From assembly GCA_963513935.1 (NCBI GenBank), contig OY740768.1, positions 248,001-312,000 of the forward strand: a DNA stretch of 64,000 nucleotides, given 5' to 3'. Below are positions 10,841 to 22,945 of the stretch, in pieces. Made by a program: the position numbers and the translations under genes. Every line of letters begins with the position of its first letter. Positions within the stretch are counted from its first letter, which is position 1. The DNA comes from Aphrophora alni (Eukaryota; Arthropoda; Insecta; Hemiptera; Aphrophoridae). Below the pieces are notes generated by a model. The model saw only the letters and a list, made by a program, of their open reading frames with translations, had not been told where the DNA came from and did no database searches.

Positions 10841-13800
10841 TTTACCGAAATATTGCCCACACTGGTCTTTAATATTAATATTTTACAAAAATTTTGACGA
10901 GTTCGGTTGATCTTAATTTTGATAAATTAAGAATTTTTATACCAGCGACTATTTTCTGTTTTTAAAATTGGCATTTAAGGGAAGATTGGGATAAATATGT
11001 TTTGTTTGCGTCAATGATGCTCAAATAAGTAATGAAAGAATTATAACTATAAAATAAAATCGTTAATAACATTACCACAAATTTGGAAAAAAAATCTGCA
11101 AAAATATCTCTGAAGGATTATTTATTAAGCAAGTTAAATATAACAATTTGTCAAAATGTTTAAATAATTCAAAAATTAAAGTTTTTATCTAACTATGAAC
11201 CTATATGAAAACTCATTAAGTGCAGATTTAATGAGCCAAGGTTTTACCAAGAATACTTCAATCGAGCAAATATATAAAAAAAACTTCATATGCAATGTCG
11301 TTATGTAAAGATGACAAGTATTGAAGGCGATGTAACCATTGATTAATAATGGAAATTCGCGATAAAAACAATAAAAACTTTATTTTATGACTGGTAAAAA
11401 TCCCACGGGATAAGGATATAAACCTTGAAAATACCTACTCATCAAATAGAGCGGGTTTGGTTTGGTGTTGTTGCTTGGAGATGTATATGGAAGAAATCTT
11501 CAAACTTGTGACAAAAAATTATGTAAAATGTTTAAACTGGTACATATGCACAGAAACATAAAATAAACGTTGAAAAAAATATTCCACAAACTTTCTAAAA
11601 GATTATTAAAATACCTCAGAACTCCCAAAGTCTCATCACATATTGTATTTATCGTGAGACAGGAAAAAAACAACTAATTTTATTATTTTAAAAGTTTTTG
11701 TCTAAAAAATGTCTAATCGGAAATTAGTTTATTCTCCAAAACAACATCTTGTGAGAAAGTATCTTATATTTAATTCGCTAAGGAATTTCTGCGTCGCGTA
11801 TTTCTTTACTATAGGGCCGATTTTAATGATTGAGGTGTCAAACCTGCAGTTTTCCACAATTATTCATTTTCTTTGGATTATCATTTATAGATAGCATCCC
11901 TGTTATGGGTGTGGGTAAATAACGTGTCTCACAATAATTTTTTTTTGAAAAAGCTAAATTCTTAAATACGTTTTATTTGTTGTTTTGTTTGAGAATTTGT
12001 AACAGCTGTTTTAAATTATATCTAGGTTTACATAGCGCTTCTTATTTTATTTGTGAAAATTAAAATGTTACAATTATAGCAGCTGTTTTAAATTATTTGT
12101 AAGTTAATTTATATATTGCTTTCTTTATTTGTCCGCAGTCAATTTGTGTTGTGATTAATTCCTTACATTCACTAACTAAACTGTTTATATGACTTTGCTA
12201 TGCGAGTCTCTGAGTATATTGGTCTAAAATAACTTTTCAATAATTATTTACTCTGGTAAAACCACACGTTGAACATGATTCTTATGGACGTTGAATCCAA
12301 AATGGCGGATAAGTTTAGAGTATTAAAAATTAATCGTACAGACTACTTGTAGACACGATCGTAATTACCATGTGCCATTTTGATTAAATTTAATTTTACT
12401 GCAGTGATTGAACTAGTGTTGATAGGTCAGAGAATGATGGCGTCACAAAACATATGCCAATGAGTCATCATTATAAGGAGCCGGGGAACATTCCGGAGTG
12501 CCAGCTGATGCAAGCCGGAGGAAATAATGTTATACATTCCGCGTGCTGAGAATGAAGATGACAATGGAGTATCCACCCCCATTATGTAAAAGTGAATAAA
12601 CTGTAAAATATTTACTTATTATTGTTTCACATATACGTAGTATAGAGAATGTAATGGGATGGGTTTCAGAATCGATGCCGAGTATTTTGTCGTCCCTTTG
12701 GTTCAAAAGTGATTTTAATTTTGATTTAATTATTTGATCAGGAAAAAGTCCCGTGAAAGAGTTTAAATAAAATTTAATTTCCATTTGCAGATTTTTTTAA
12801 CTTCAGTATGTTTTTGAACACGCACCCTATACTTCGTATTTAAATACAACAAACTTGTTAGCTACACGAGGACAATCTTTGGTGAATAATTTGTTTTAAG
12901 AATGCGGCCATTGTTCGCGACATCCTGTTAAACCGGAGACATATTGTCTGTACTATGTATTTGGGTATTCAATATGAGTACATCCTACAGGTATGACCTT
13001 GGCGATGGAATGCTGGAATAAAAGTCCTAAAACAATGTTTACGTCAAGTTACGTCTGATTTACAAACAGTTCTGTAAAAAACTAAATGTGGGCTAAATTA
13101 CGGAGAACTTCTTTCAACATTGTTTTATTGATTTTAGATTAGCTTTTAAAATATAAAACGATTTTTTAAATGATAATATCAATGTGCGATACACGGCTAA
13201 ACATTGTTTTTCAACGCTGGCTTCAGAGAAACAATCGGTTTTTATATATGTCTCTTATTTCCCAACTATTTGTGCGAAACTGCCAAGGACACATTTAATT
13301 TAAAATATTTGTGATCCAAGGCTCTCAATGGTAGAACCGGGTTTTCATTACATCTTCAAACCATTTTGCATTTAATAACTTTTAAGTTAGTCCAGCCTCC
13401 ATTCAAACTCAATGTTTAAATATTAGTTATTTCAAAAACTATTAAAAATATACCCCTACTGTTTTTGTATTTTGTAGATTAACTATTTTTTTTAATTGCA
13501 GACACAGTATAGTTTGTTTGAATTAAAATAAAATATTTATAATTTTAATTTTTTCATGTTTCTTTATATAAAAAAAAAATACAAACATTTTTTATTTTGT
13601 CTGTAGTAAAAATCCCTGTGTAAGGACTAGATTTCAAAGCAGATGAGTTGACATTTGGTCAAATCAAGATATTTTGAACGGTTTTTGTAATATCTTCCAC
13701 CTAAACTTAAAGAAGTTCATTTCTAGAGATCATGGTCGGTGCTCATTTGATGGTAATGGGTACCGATTGCCACGAGGACGAAAGGAGATACGCTAAAAGA

Positions 13801-13874
13801 TATTAAACATTTCAGTCACCATCGCCTTATAAAATAAAAGGAAGAAAGTAATATAAAATGGAGACCTGTTTAAC

Positions 13875-13876
<2 letters not shown>
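10841..13876. other. Gene-free AT-rich stretch
   Basis: No convincing coding exon. The minus-strand frame 12530-12784 (84 codons) is open by chance as far as can be judged. A CAAAATGGCGG site lies at 12298-12308. Confidence 0.35.

Positions 13877-13908
<32 letters not shown>
13877..13908. repeat. 32-base T run
   Basis: An uninterrupted run of 32 T, just upstream of a family E fragment. It could be the reverse of a poly(A) tail of a retroposed sequence, but no target duplication was identified. Confidence 0.9.
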
Positions 13909-13911
<3 letters not shown>

Positions 13912-13914
13912 CTT

Positions 13915-14095
13915 TAAATTAGATAAACATTTGCAGATATCATCCTAATCAATCACCTCTCTACGAGCGAAGTAGTTGTCAAAAATGTAATTTCGAACAC
14001 AGATCTTCCAAAAATATACGATCGTATGGTTTAGTTACGATATCCGGCAGGCCAGAGTCACAGATATAAGCGTAACGAGTGTTATGTTGGATCTG
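13915..14095 (+). repeat. Partial family E copy
   Basis: Shares the TTAGATAAACATTTGCAGAT start and the CTCTNTACGANNGA and GATATC..AG segments with 5.5-5.65 kb and 32.7-32.85 kb. The ends are missing. Confidence 0.35.
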
Positions 14096-15179
14096 TGTTT
14101 AGAATATACAAGTATCAAAACATGCAAGCTTTCATCTGCCATAAGTTTCTACTTACTGACTATTAACACACCTCGGTGAATGCCTTTAAACTCTAGTTGT
14201 TGGTTTTAGGAATTCAATAGCCTAATGTAATGACACTTTTCCAAATTAGGAACTTTACAAACAAAAGATATTAAGTGTCATTCATTAGCATTCTCAAGTC
14301 TATTAAATGTTGGCATTTTATCAGTGTTACCACACATGACAATGTTGGCACCTTAACAGTGTTACCACACCTTAAAATAGTTGTTGAATTCATCTTGCAA
14401 TTTTAAATCGTAAATTAATTTCTCTCACTGTATGGTTTCAATTCTATCAATTCGGGAGATCATAAGGATTGATATTTTTTAGGTATTATTTAGGTTTTTT
14501 TACTTTAAAAATGTGTAAAATATAGACAAAGAATTACAATATTAAAAGATAAAAGTCCTTAGTAAGTGAAAATTTGCATAATTATTGTTGTCTAAGGTTT
14601 ATATTTTATGAAACCATTGAGACGAGATTTTATCAAGGGTTTATTCAAGAATTTTTTTAAATAAAATTTATTTTAAATCTATTTTAAAAAGGAAGAATGA
14701 TCAGACCCGTATTATAAACATGATATTCCCTAATTACACGAAAAGTAAACAATGATAGTTTTAGTGCATTTGTTACCCTTTATTATTATTTAAACTCTCT
14801 ATGATAAAAATTGATCAAAAGATATTTTCATTTTATTGAAACTTTTTGGTGTCATGAAAGATGTACGAAATTTGTCTCGCTTACAAGTACCGTCAAGGGG
14901 CGATGTTTTCAACTTTAATTTGGTACCTGTTCGCCCAAAAGGTCCTTTCAAGACAAAAAACACGCACGTTTAATGTTTAAAATATTAATTTTAAAAAAGT
15001 CAAATGATAGCTTCTTTAGGCTTTGGGGGATTTAAAATTTCGATATATCAGCCATTTTTCCAATATGGCGGCTATCCTTAAACTTTCCAGGATGATTTTA
15101 TAGATTCTACAAATAATTTTTTAATTTTTTTTTGACTACATGATATCTTAAACTTTAAATTTGGTCTAGAGCTAACACA
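14096..15179. other. Gene-free stretch
   Basis: A short near-repeat is visible at ~14310-14370, where the text ATGTTGGCA...CAGTGTTACCACAC occurs twice about 35 bp apart. A CAATATGGCGGC site lies at 15061-15072. Nothing else was recognised. Confidence 0.35.
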
Positions 15180-15450
15180 GTGATTATACCGTCAAATAAA
15201 CATACGTATTCGTAATCAGCAAAACTTTTAGTTTTATTCGATATCTCACATAAAATATCGAAAAAAATTTTGTCAACTCTAAAGTTTTACTTTTTTTAAT
15301 ACCACATGATTATTTTTGTTACCGACATATTTTTTCCTATACGTAGAACAATACAAAGAATATATATGTAATAGGATTTATTGTCTTGTCTATGTAGACT
15401 GGTTACGACTTACAGACAGACAGAAAGATTATACATGTCAATGGGTTTAC
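15180..15450 (+). repeat. Dispersed repeat family C, partial copy
   Basis: Order of landmarks: GTCAAATAAACATACGTATTCG, a TTTTATTCGATATCTCACA segment, ACAATACAAAGAATATA, GGATTTATTGTCTTGTCTAT and a CAGACAGACAG stretch. The same order occurs at 18.2-18.5, 36.5-36.8 and 42.0-42.36 kb, and reversed at 19.9-20.06 and 38.5-38.7 kb. No open frame. Confidence 0.6.
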
Positions 15451-15824
15451 CTAAACTAAATAAATAAATGTGTAATGTTTCTTACAACTTTTACACGGAA
15501 TGTTTTCCCTGGCCTAAAATTAATATAATTCTTCACTCACCATTTTGTTTTCACTCTAATAAGTTTTTCTATAAAACCTTCACGCAACGTATATTAGGGT
15601 AAAATATAAAGAATATGATAATTGACGTTTCTAAATCATCAAGTTCCAGATGCTGTTATTGTGAACATGTGTGCGGGCAGGCAACCCTCTCAGTCATAGT
15701 TACCCATTTTAGGTTAGAAGTCGTGCAAGGCTGAAGAAACAGATGGTATTGTATTGTTCCTATATTAAAGAGTGCATAATATAACCGTCCAATGACACAG
15801 TATGCTGGAATAAGTCGCATCATG

Positions 15825-16140
15825 GTACTTACAAGCTGATCCTCTAAATGTAAATGTTGTTAAATTGTATTGTTAGATCAATGAGTAGGGTTATATGGCT
15901 TGGAAGGAGTACATATGTGGAGTCTCCACCCTTTAAGGAAGTATTTCTATATAATTGAGTGTGTTATAAGTTGAATAACACGCGAGTTATGAGCAAATCT
16001 GTTTAAAATTACCACCATTTTTTTATATTTTCCATACTGTTCTATATGACCACACTACATTCTCATATTGGCCGCTATCGTGTTTACGTAAACAGACGAT
16101 AACGATGAGGTCATGAAACGTAAAAATGAGTCAAAAACCA
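15825..16140. repeat. Family D fragment next to reverse family E fragment
   Basis: 15825-15905 carries the CATCATGGTACTTAC and ATCCTCTAAATGTAAATG landmarks of family D (compare 19.77, 33.1 and 44.23 kb). 15955-16140 carries TAAGTTGAATAACACGCGAG, GTTCTATATGACCACACTAC and CCGCTATCGTGTTTACG, which belong to reverse family E. A diverged second copy of the last part (AGACGATAANGANGAGGTCATG) lies at 16480-16535. Confidence 0.45.
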
Positions 16141-16984
16141 GAGGTCGACACTGTCTGCCATATACTTCGTATAGTGGTTTCCTAACCATAATATTAATAC
16201 AAATGACAGGCAGGATGTTCCTTATGGTACTGAGCACTCTATTACTACAAAAATATCAATTTTCAGTATTTAAGTTCAGCTTCAAGTTTCATTTTCGTTT
16301 ATTACTCCTGCATCGTCATTTTAATTTTTGGAGTCTTACTGACCTTTTCATGAAAATTAAGTTTAAATCAATTTTTAACAGTTAGGGCTTCATAATAGAT
16401 CCTTAAAGGTTATTTTAAAACAAAATTTGGTCAACCTACTAATCTTAATTTTCATGGTTGCTATCGTTCTAAAGTAAAGACGATAAGGAGGAGGTCATGA
16501 AACGTGAAGATGAGACAAAAAACAGAATTTGTAAATTTTGACACTACCAAACTTAGCCTATACTTTGTGTGAAATGGGTAAGTACGATGAAATCGTTTGG
16601 TATTCATAAACGTGTAAAAAAACAACAAAACATACCCAAAGATAGAGGAAGAACAAACTGAATGGTTTTTAATAAAAATACATCTACTAACACTATGCAT
16701 GAAAAATTTTAAAAATCGTGTTCCTCTCTCTCCCCCCTTATTTCTGATTAAGTTCTGTGTGTTTTTTAGAAAACATATTTAAGGGAGAAAATGATCGTGT
16801 CTCGATTTAATAATTTATGATATGTCTAATAAATCAAATCACAGTAAGAAATAACCATAATAAGATTAAAACGTTTTATGGATGTGCAGGTAGGCATTTG
16901 TATATAAAAGTGAATAGTCAGTGATACAATACTAGCATCAAACTGAGAATACGGCTGGTCGAAGGATAAGGGTGTCCGCGAAAC
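16141..16984. other. Gene-free stretch
   Basis: Besides the diverged family E piece at 16440-16535, nothing was recognised. Overlapping small frames at 16113-16385 and 16461-16700 have no motif. Confidence 0.3.
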
Positions 16985-17296
16985 TACCCCCGTAATAGTC
17001 ACTTACTGGGCTTCACTTTATAAAACTTTAGTTTATTTGATATTTAAAAATAAATACTATAATATATTTTTATTCCACACATAATTAGAAGAAAAATGAG
17101 ACACAAACAACGTATAATTTACTGAACGATAGTGTTGTTTATTCACACTTTTAGCCATCATAATGTCATTCATTTGTAGCAGACATTGTTGAATTGGACT
17201 CTATTAAAGTAAATTTTACAATAATATCAAATTAAATAAATGAAAGTTTGATCATGTGAAGCACAGTAAATAGTGGCCAGCCCTAATACTCTGCGC
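16985..17296. mobile_element. Family B foldback MITE, near-complete
   Basis: The right end reads, in reverse complement, GCGCAGAGTATTAGGGCTGG then CTGTGCTTCACATGATCAAA and CTTTCATTTATTTAATTTG. The left end has the diverged counterpart TACTGGGCTTCACTTTATAA. Toward the centre the arms include a TAAATTATACGTTG/AACGTATAATTTA pair and the GTGTGAATAAACAACACTATCG sequence. Related copies at 20.7, 40.3 and 53.1 kb confirm the family. The left terminus is eroded. Confidence 0.65.
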
Positions 17297-18169
17297 GCCT
17301 GTGTGTGATGGAATGTTAGAGTGAGGCGACCCTCTGTTTGATAATAGTATCAATTGTTTGACTATACAAGTATACATAATCTACAAAATTGCTTTAAAAT
17401 CCTTAATCAAACTTTATGTCTAATATAGTTTTAACAAAACTAATCAGTAAACTAAACTCTGTAAATTTAAAACAATAAATGGTGCACTTTTTAAGACATC
17501 AAAAATATAAATCAAACAATCTTTCGACTTTCTTAAAATTTATTCTAAAGACTTCGACGTAAGCTAACGACCAAAACAAATAATATTAAAATTAAATATA
17601 TATTATTTACTACCGTAAATTTAAGCGAAACAGTAGGCCTATGAACGGCCTTTAACATACTGTTCATAGTTCGTTTTCTCTCTTAACAAATAAAATACCG
17701 ACCAATACATTTTTGGTGGATACTTAGAGGCTACATTTCTGTTACCCTAGGCACATGGAGACAGTATTTTTTATAAAATCAGTCTTTTAAGCGGTGGCTT
17801 AAATTGTATAGAGAAGCACATAAAGTTGTAAGGCTACTTGGTTTTATCTGTGGATTGGATTGTTTGTCTTACATCTCATTAAAACTGCTTATAAACTTAA
17901 ACCTCTTTCTCTTTGTGGTTAAATTAAATTGTATTCGTCATACAAAAAACTATAATAGGCTATATGATTTTGTATCGCAATTTAATTTCAAATCCATAAA
18001 ACCTTTTCCAAGTTTGAAAGTCACGTCCTGAGGGGATTAATTTTTGTGTATAAAAACTTGCTTTTACCTTTCGAATATACAATTTAATGGCAATCGTTCA
18101 AACCTGTATAAACAATAATAAAAGGTCAAGCTGTGGTAAAACCACACTTCTTTGGGTCTGTAGGGATTT
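17297..18169. other. Gene-free stretch
   Basis: The plus-strand frame 17804-18031 has no recognisable motif and a composition like its surroundings. Confidence 0.3.
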
Positions 18170-18500
18170 AGGAAGAGTTATTTTTATAAAGTCGAAGTCA
18201 TTAAGCAATCTAGCCCCAACATATTAATTTCTTCTTAAAAAAACATACACATTCGTAATCATAATAATTTTTAGTAATAAGTTTTATTTGATACCCCACA
18301 CTAATGTTTCAAAATATCAAATATTTCAACTCTAAACTTTCCGCCCCTTAAGTGCCTTAAAGTCATTTTTTTTGCCGCTATACTTTTATATGTGGGACAA
18401 TACAAAGTATATAAATGCACACTTTGAAATATTAAAATCTTGTCTGTGTAAACTGGTTGAGACTAACAGTCAGACAGACAAAGTTTTACCAACGGGACCT
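18170..18500 (+). repeat. Dispersed repeat family C, long copy
   Basis: Contains AAACATACACATTCGTAATC, TTTGATACCCCACAC, GTGGGACAATACAAAG, CTTGTCTGTGTAAACTGGTT and CAGTCAGACAGACA in the family order. Confidence 0.65.
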
Positions 18501-19764
18501 AAAAATTATCGAAATTTACAGAACCGCTTTTGAGGATATCGGAGTTTTGAGTTTAGTTTTATGAGTTACTTCCTCCCCCGACGCAAGATCCAATCGTTTA
18601 AGCTCTAGAACACAGAAAAAAACTAGAAAAATCCTAACTAGGCATATATAATTCTCTAAAGCCGTAAAAATAACAAACCTACACGATGTCGAAAATTAAA
18701 CAAACAGAAAGTACGTAGAAAACTAAAAACAGACACTACACTCACAAGCTGCGATCAGAACGGAAACACGCACAACAGAACACTGAACATAAGAAGTCAT
18801 CGCTCATAGTGTGATTGCGGAGGTAGTAGTCTAGAATGGTGGGGGGCATCGAGAACCTAACCTTATCATGGCAACCAACTCTGTAATGTTGATAACAAGA
18901 AAGGAATCTGTCAGGGAACTTGAATTTATTGCCCAAGTTCCAACAGACTCCCGTTGTATTTGTTTTATTTCAAAAGTGTAAAGAATGTGGAGATAAGAAA
19001 TGGAAGCATTTGGGTTCTGTCCTAACAAATCAGTTTAGCTTTAATTAATCAAGCGAAGTGAGGTTCTGTTTCGACCGTTAAGCATTATGTATGTTTGTTA
19101 TGCAGTTATACAAAAAACGTGTCGACCAATTGTAATGAAATTTAGAAATACGTTTTCGTACAACTAACAATGAATTAAAGTAATAAAACAGTAGTCTGTG
19201 TTCTTCATCCCTAGTCCTCTATTACTAACCACCCAAGAACTTATGAAAAGAGGTGTAGGATCCTGCTCACTCTTAGATTTGCACAGATATTTAATAGGGT
19301 GGAACTGTTTTAGCATCGATCCTGTAGTTACTAAATATCGTTTAGTAATACACTCTATTTTTTTATAAAAATCTAAATTTTAAAGTAAATATGTCAATAA
19401 AAATTGACTAAATTCTCTTGAAATATTTAAGTCAAATATAACGGAACTGATGGACACGGATCCATTTCCGTCAACCAGTTATGATCTCGTCGACATAAAT
19501 TGTGAAGGTCGGTCATCGACCTAGTCAACACGAAGATTAAAACTTGACTGGATTCCTGGTATTTTGTGTCAACAGTTGGCTAACTTGTAATACCAACGCT
19601 ACGAGGAATGTAATGAGGTTTTTATGTTTACCAACTTGTATCACGTTTCAATAATAAAGTATGAATGCACTGACATTAATTTTATGTTCACGTTGTAAAG
19701 AGTAAAATATCGGAGAGATATGTTGAGAGGAAAAGGTGAAAAATGGATAAAAAGTTGAAGGGCT
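18501..19764. other. Gene-free stretch with a G+C-richer patch
   Basis: 18720-19030 is richer in G+C. It holds overlapping short frames on both strands, for example a 37-codon plus-strand frame at 18868 and a 65-codon minus-strand frame. None has a recognisable motif or supported splice sites. Confidence 0.3.
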
Positions 19765-20060
19765 CATCATGGTGCTTACCCAACCCTTTCATATAATTTA
19801 GAAGCAGACCCTCTAAATGAAATGCACAAAAGTTGGTTTACTGGGCATTGTAGGAAATGTTGAATTGTATTGAAAGATCAATTTGTGTTATGTATTGGTA
19901 CAGGCTTTTAGCGAAACCAAGGACTCTTATGATTTCACGCGTGTGTCTGTCTGTCTGTCTGTCAATCACAACCCATCTACACAGATAAGATGATAAATCC
20001 TACATATTTCAAACATTCAATTTATATTCTTTGTATTGTCCCACGTAACATAATAAAATT
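19765..20060. repeat. Family D fragment followed by reverse family C fragment
   Basis: 19765-19885 shares CATCATGGTGCTTACCCAAC and CCTCTAAATG with family D. 19905-20060 is reverse family C: AAACCAAGGACTCTTATGAT, a (GTCT)n-like stretch at ~19950-19966, TAAATCCTACATATTTCAAA and TTCTTTGTATTGTCCCAC. Confidence 0.55.
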
Positions 20061-20430
20061 ATACTAATAGCCCACTACCATCACCTTGACTGTGCTCTCA
20101 GATTCGACGACACTAACAAGAAATAGCTTTACAAAGAGAGAATAAAGGGACAAAAGTTATGTCCCTGACTAAGTAATATTGCAACACCTGCATCGATGTT
20201 GATGCAATACAAGTAATTACCTATGACTCACCCCTTCCTTCACTGCAAAGTATTTTATGGTATTTACCTGCAACAAGACAACAAATGTTTTACTCTTTTA
20301 CATTACATACAGCAGGTTAAACTAGTTACTAGAGACATGTATCAACTATTTACAAAATTTTAATATGTAAATGTTGAATGTTGTTGTATTGTTTGTTTTT
20401 TCGTGTTGAATGTTTGTAATTGTGTTTTTA

Positions 20431-20468
20431 AACACCTGACGATGGACGAATAATGTCCGAAACGTGTT
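20431..20468 (+). ncRNA. Hammerhead-like motif, degenerate
   Basis: AACAC (20431-20435) precedes the core CTGACGA (20436-20442), an extra T, stem II GGAC/GTCC (20444-20447 with 20455-20458) and GAAAC (20459-20463). GTGTT (20464-20468) follows and can pair with AACAC. The core and stem II fit the pattern of the 6.66-kb motif, but helix III and the cleavage site are not cleanly separated from the outer stem. Probably an inactive relative. Confidence 0.35.
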
Positions 20469-20689
20469 CTGAAATTAAATATTGAAAATATGTTTTTCAT
20501 AGATAACTAAATGCGGGATTTGGTGTAATTTTTACATTTCCGATTGATATCAATGTCAATCGCTATTCTATCTAAAGTCAGTGTTTTGCTATTAAAAACT
20601 ATTCATGGTAATTTAACCTTAAAATAACTTGACATGCGTAATTTTTCAATCATTATTATTCGCGTAAACTATTCATACATTAACTTGTC

Positions 20690-20830
20690 CTAAAACTGGC
20701 CGGTACCGGCAATGGGCCACCCGCATGAGTTACCTAATGTCCTTCACTTCATTAAACTTTCATTTATTTAATTTTATATAAATTTTGTAATATATTTTTA
20801 TTCTGAACTTAGGTTCAGTAATCTGTAACC
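20690..20830 (+). repeat. Family B MITE, terminal fragment
   Basis: ACTGGCCGGTACCGGC, GAGTTACCTAATGTCCTTCA and TTAAACTTTCATTTATTTAA match the left arms at 40.34 and 53.15 kb. The other arm is missing. Confidence 0.55.
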
Positions 20831-20977
20831 AGGTATGCGGCAACCCGCAATGTCACGGAACCCCAAGATCTGCTGCACCTAGGATTGAAGGAGCAAACGG
20901 TAATCTAGAAAACACCACAGAGACCTGGCTAAAAGGTGAAAAAAAGAAACTCCGTTTATTTCAATTAGACCCTTATA

Positions 20978-21007
20978 GCTATTACAACAAAAAGTTGTCA
21001 TCTTCAG
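20978..21007 (-). ncRNA. Hammerhead-like motif, second core half lost
   Basis: On the minus strand CTGAAGA (21007-21001) plus T is followed by the hairpin ACAAC-TTTTT-GTTGT (20998-20984). The GAAAC expected next is replaced by AATAGC. The stem is perfect although its sequence differs from the other loci. It ends only about 10 bp before the 32-bp tandem array. Confidence 0.3.
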
Positions 21008-21017
21008 AGGGATGTTC

Positions 21018-22092
21018 CCTGAAGCAATTGAAATGTCAAGTTTTAAGTTTTTCGAGGCAATGAAACGTGAAGTTTTAAGTTTCCTGAGGCAATGAAATGT
21101 CGTTTTAAGTTTCCTGAGTCAATGAAACGTGAAGTGTTAAGTTTCCCGAGGCAATGAAATGTCAAGTTTTAAGTTTCCTGAGGCAATGAAACGTGAAGTG
21201 TTAAGTTTCCTGAGGCAATGAAACGTGAAGTTTTAAGTTTCCCGAGGCAATGAAACGTCAAGTTTTAAGTTTCCTGAGGCAATGAAACGTCAAGTTTTAA
21301 GTTTCCTGAAGCAATGAAACGTCAAGTTTTAAGTTTCCCGAGGCAATGAAACGTCAAGTTTTAAGTTTCCTGAGGCAATGAAACGTGAAGTGTTAAGTTT
21401 CCTGAGGCAATGAAACGTGAAGTTTTAAGTTTCCTGGGGCAATCAAACGTGAAGTTTTAAGTTTCCTGAGGCAATGAAACGTCAAGTTTTAAGCTTCCTG
21501 GGGCAATGAAACGTGAAGTTTTAAGTTTCCTGAGGCAATGAAACGTCAAGTTTTAAGTTTCCCGAGGCAATGAAATGTCAAGTTTTAAGTTTCCTGAGGC
21601 AATGAAACGTGAAGTGTTAAGTTTCCTGAGGCAATGAAACGTGAAGTGTTAAGTTTCCTGAGGCAATGAAACGTGAAGTTTTAAGCTTCCTGGGGCAATG
21701 AAACGTTTAGTTTTAAGCTTCCTGGGGCAATGAAACGTAAAGTTTTAAGCTTCCTGGGGCAATGAAACGTGAAGTTTTAAGTTTCCTGAGGCAATGAAAC
21801 GTCAAGTTTTAAGTTTCCCGAGGCAATGAAACGTGAAGTTTTAAGTTTCCTGAGGCAATGAAATGTCGTTTTAAGTTTCCTGAGGCAATGAAACGTGAAG
21901 TGTTAAGTTTCCTGAGGCAATGAAATGTCAAGTTTTAAGTTTCCTGAGGCAATGAAACGTGAAGTGTTAAGTTTCCTGAGGCAATGAAACGTGAAGTTTT
22001 AAGTATCCTGAGGCAATGAAACGTGAAGTGTTAAGTTTCCTGAGGCAATGAAACGTGAAGTGTTAAGTTTCCTGAGGCAATGAAACGTGAAG
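21018..22092. repeat. 32-bp tandem array, about 33 copies
   Basis: Unit: CAAGTTTTAAGTTTCCTGAG followed by GCAATGAAACGT. Variant positions are C/G at the first base (GTCAAG or GTGAAG), T/G in TTTTAAG/TGTTAAG, and CCTGAGG/CCCGAGG/CCTGGGG. A few units are shortened, for example ATGTCGTTTTAAG. Each unit contains GTTTC and GAAAC ten bases apart, a small inverted repeat. There are no unique spacers, so it is not CRISPR-like. No open frame. Confidence 0.95.
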
Positions 22093-22718
22093 ATCAGTCC
22101 AAATACGGAGATCAACATTTTTTGCAATTATCAAACCAGTACTGTACTGAATAAGGAAAATAATCTAAAAATTAAAACTTCTCCTGTCTTTGGCGCTTCC
22201 AGTGTTATAAGTGATATACACAAAATCACGTTTCTACATCTTTATTGAGAAAGCCATCACCCACATCAACGCACCTCCGTAGATAAAAACCCTGAGCGGA
22301 ATAATTAATTTGATTGGATAGATAGCAATATAGGATGTTTACGACGCTCGTAAAAGTCTGTCAAGTTGATCGATTAATTATTGCTAAGCACACTACCCCC
22401 CCCCCCACAGAGTTCCGAAACATTATCTGAATAATGTCTTACATTTCATCAGTTTGGGTTAGAGTTGAGATAAATAAATCAGAACAGTGTTCCCCTTAGA
22501 TTGCTTAAAAGGGTGACACTCGCCGAGCCAGTCATTAAACTAGTCCATTTCACAAAGTGTATACTCGCTTCGCAGTCTGCCTGGCCTTCAACCTGAATAT
22601 ATCGCACAGTGATTAGATCCTGAAGGACGTCGTATATATTCAAGAGATAAATTAGTTTTTAGTTGTGACAAATAAAAATTGATTGACTAAGAAGCTTTAT
22701 AAAAGAAATGACAAACGT
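22093..22718. other. Gene-free spacer
   Basis: Contains an 11-base C run at 22396-22406. No other structure was seen. Confidence 0.4.
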
Positions 22719-22752
22719 AACCTAAACTAACCTAACCTAACCTAACCTAATA
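22719..22752. repeat. Interstitial (CCTAA)n, the arthropod telomere-type repeat
   Basis: Four uninterrupted CCTAA units at 22731-22750 follow one more at 22721 and a CTAA. This equals (TTAGG)n, the common insect telomere repeat. It is too short to be a telomere and lies about 20 bp before a transposon end. Confidence 0.7.
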
Positions 22753-22772
22753 GGTTAATCACTATTTTTGGG

Positions 22773-22945
22773 TTATACAGGGTGATTCGGAATTGAACTG
22801 CAATAATTTTATAGCTAAAAATAATATTAAAACCGATATACAATGTAAAAAATGGATATGATATCGATATGACGAAAACTGTGTGGGTAAGAGACTGTAC
22901 ATAGATTCTGTGATCGAGTGACAAATTATTGTGGTCAGCCAAGAT
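22773..22945 (+). mobile_element. Solitary terminus of a TATACAGGGTG element
   Basis: TTATACAGGGTGATTCGGAA at 22773 matches the end of the mariner-like relic at 31.7-32.2 kb, which has GGGTGATTC at its left end. No partner end was found nearby. The downstream limit is uncertain. Confidence 0.4.

Noticed and set aside
12530..12784. 84-codon minus-strand frame
   Set aside because: No motif, no splice context, and a composition like the surrounding DNA.
16113..16385. 90-codon plus-strand frame
   Set aside because: Runs through a dispersed repeat (family E) and is not open in the other copies.
18868..18981. 37-codon plus-strand frame starting MATNSVMLITRK
   Set aside because: Short, overlapped by a longer minus-strand frame, and without a recognised motif.
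21030..22090. Array unit text CTGAGGCAATGAAACGT as a hammerhead core
   Set aside because: The second A of CTGANGA and stem II are missing; only CTGAG and GAAAC resemble the core. Not called as a ribozyme.
21018..22092. Direct repeats resembling a CRISPR array
   Set aside because: Units are back-to-back 32-mers with no unique spacers, in eukaryotic DNA with no cas genes.
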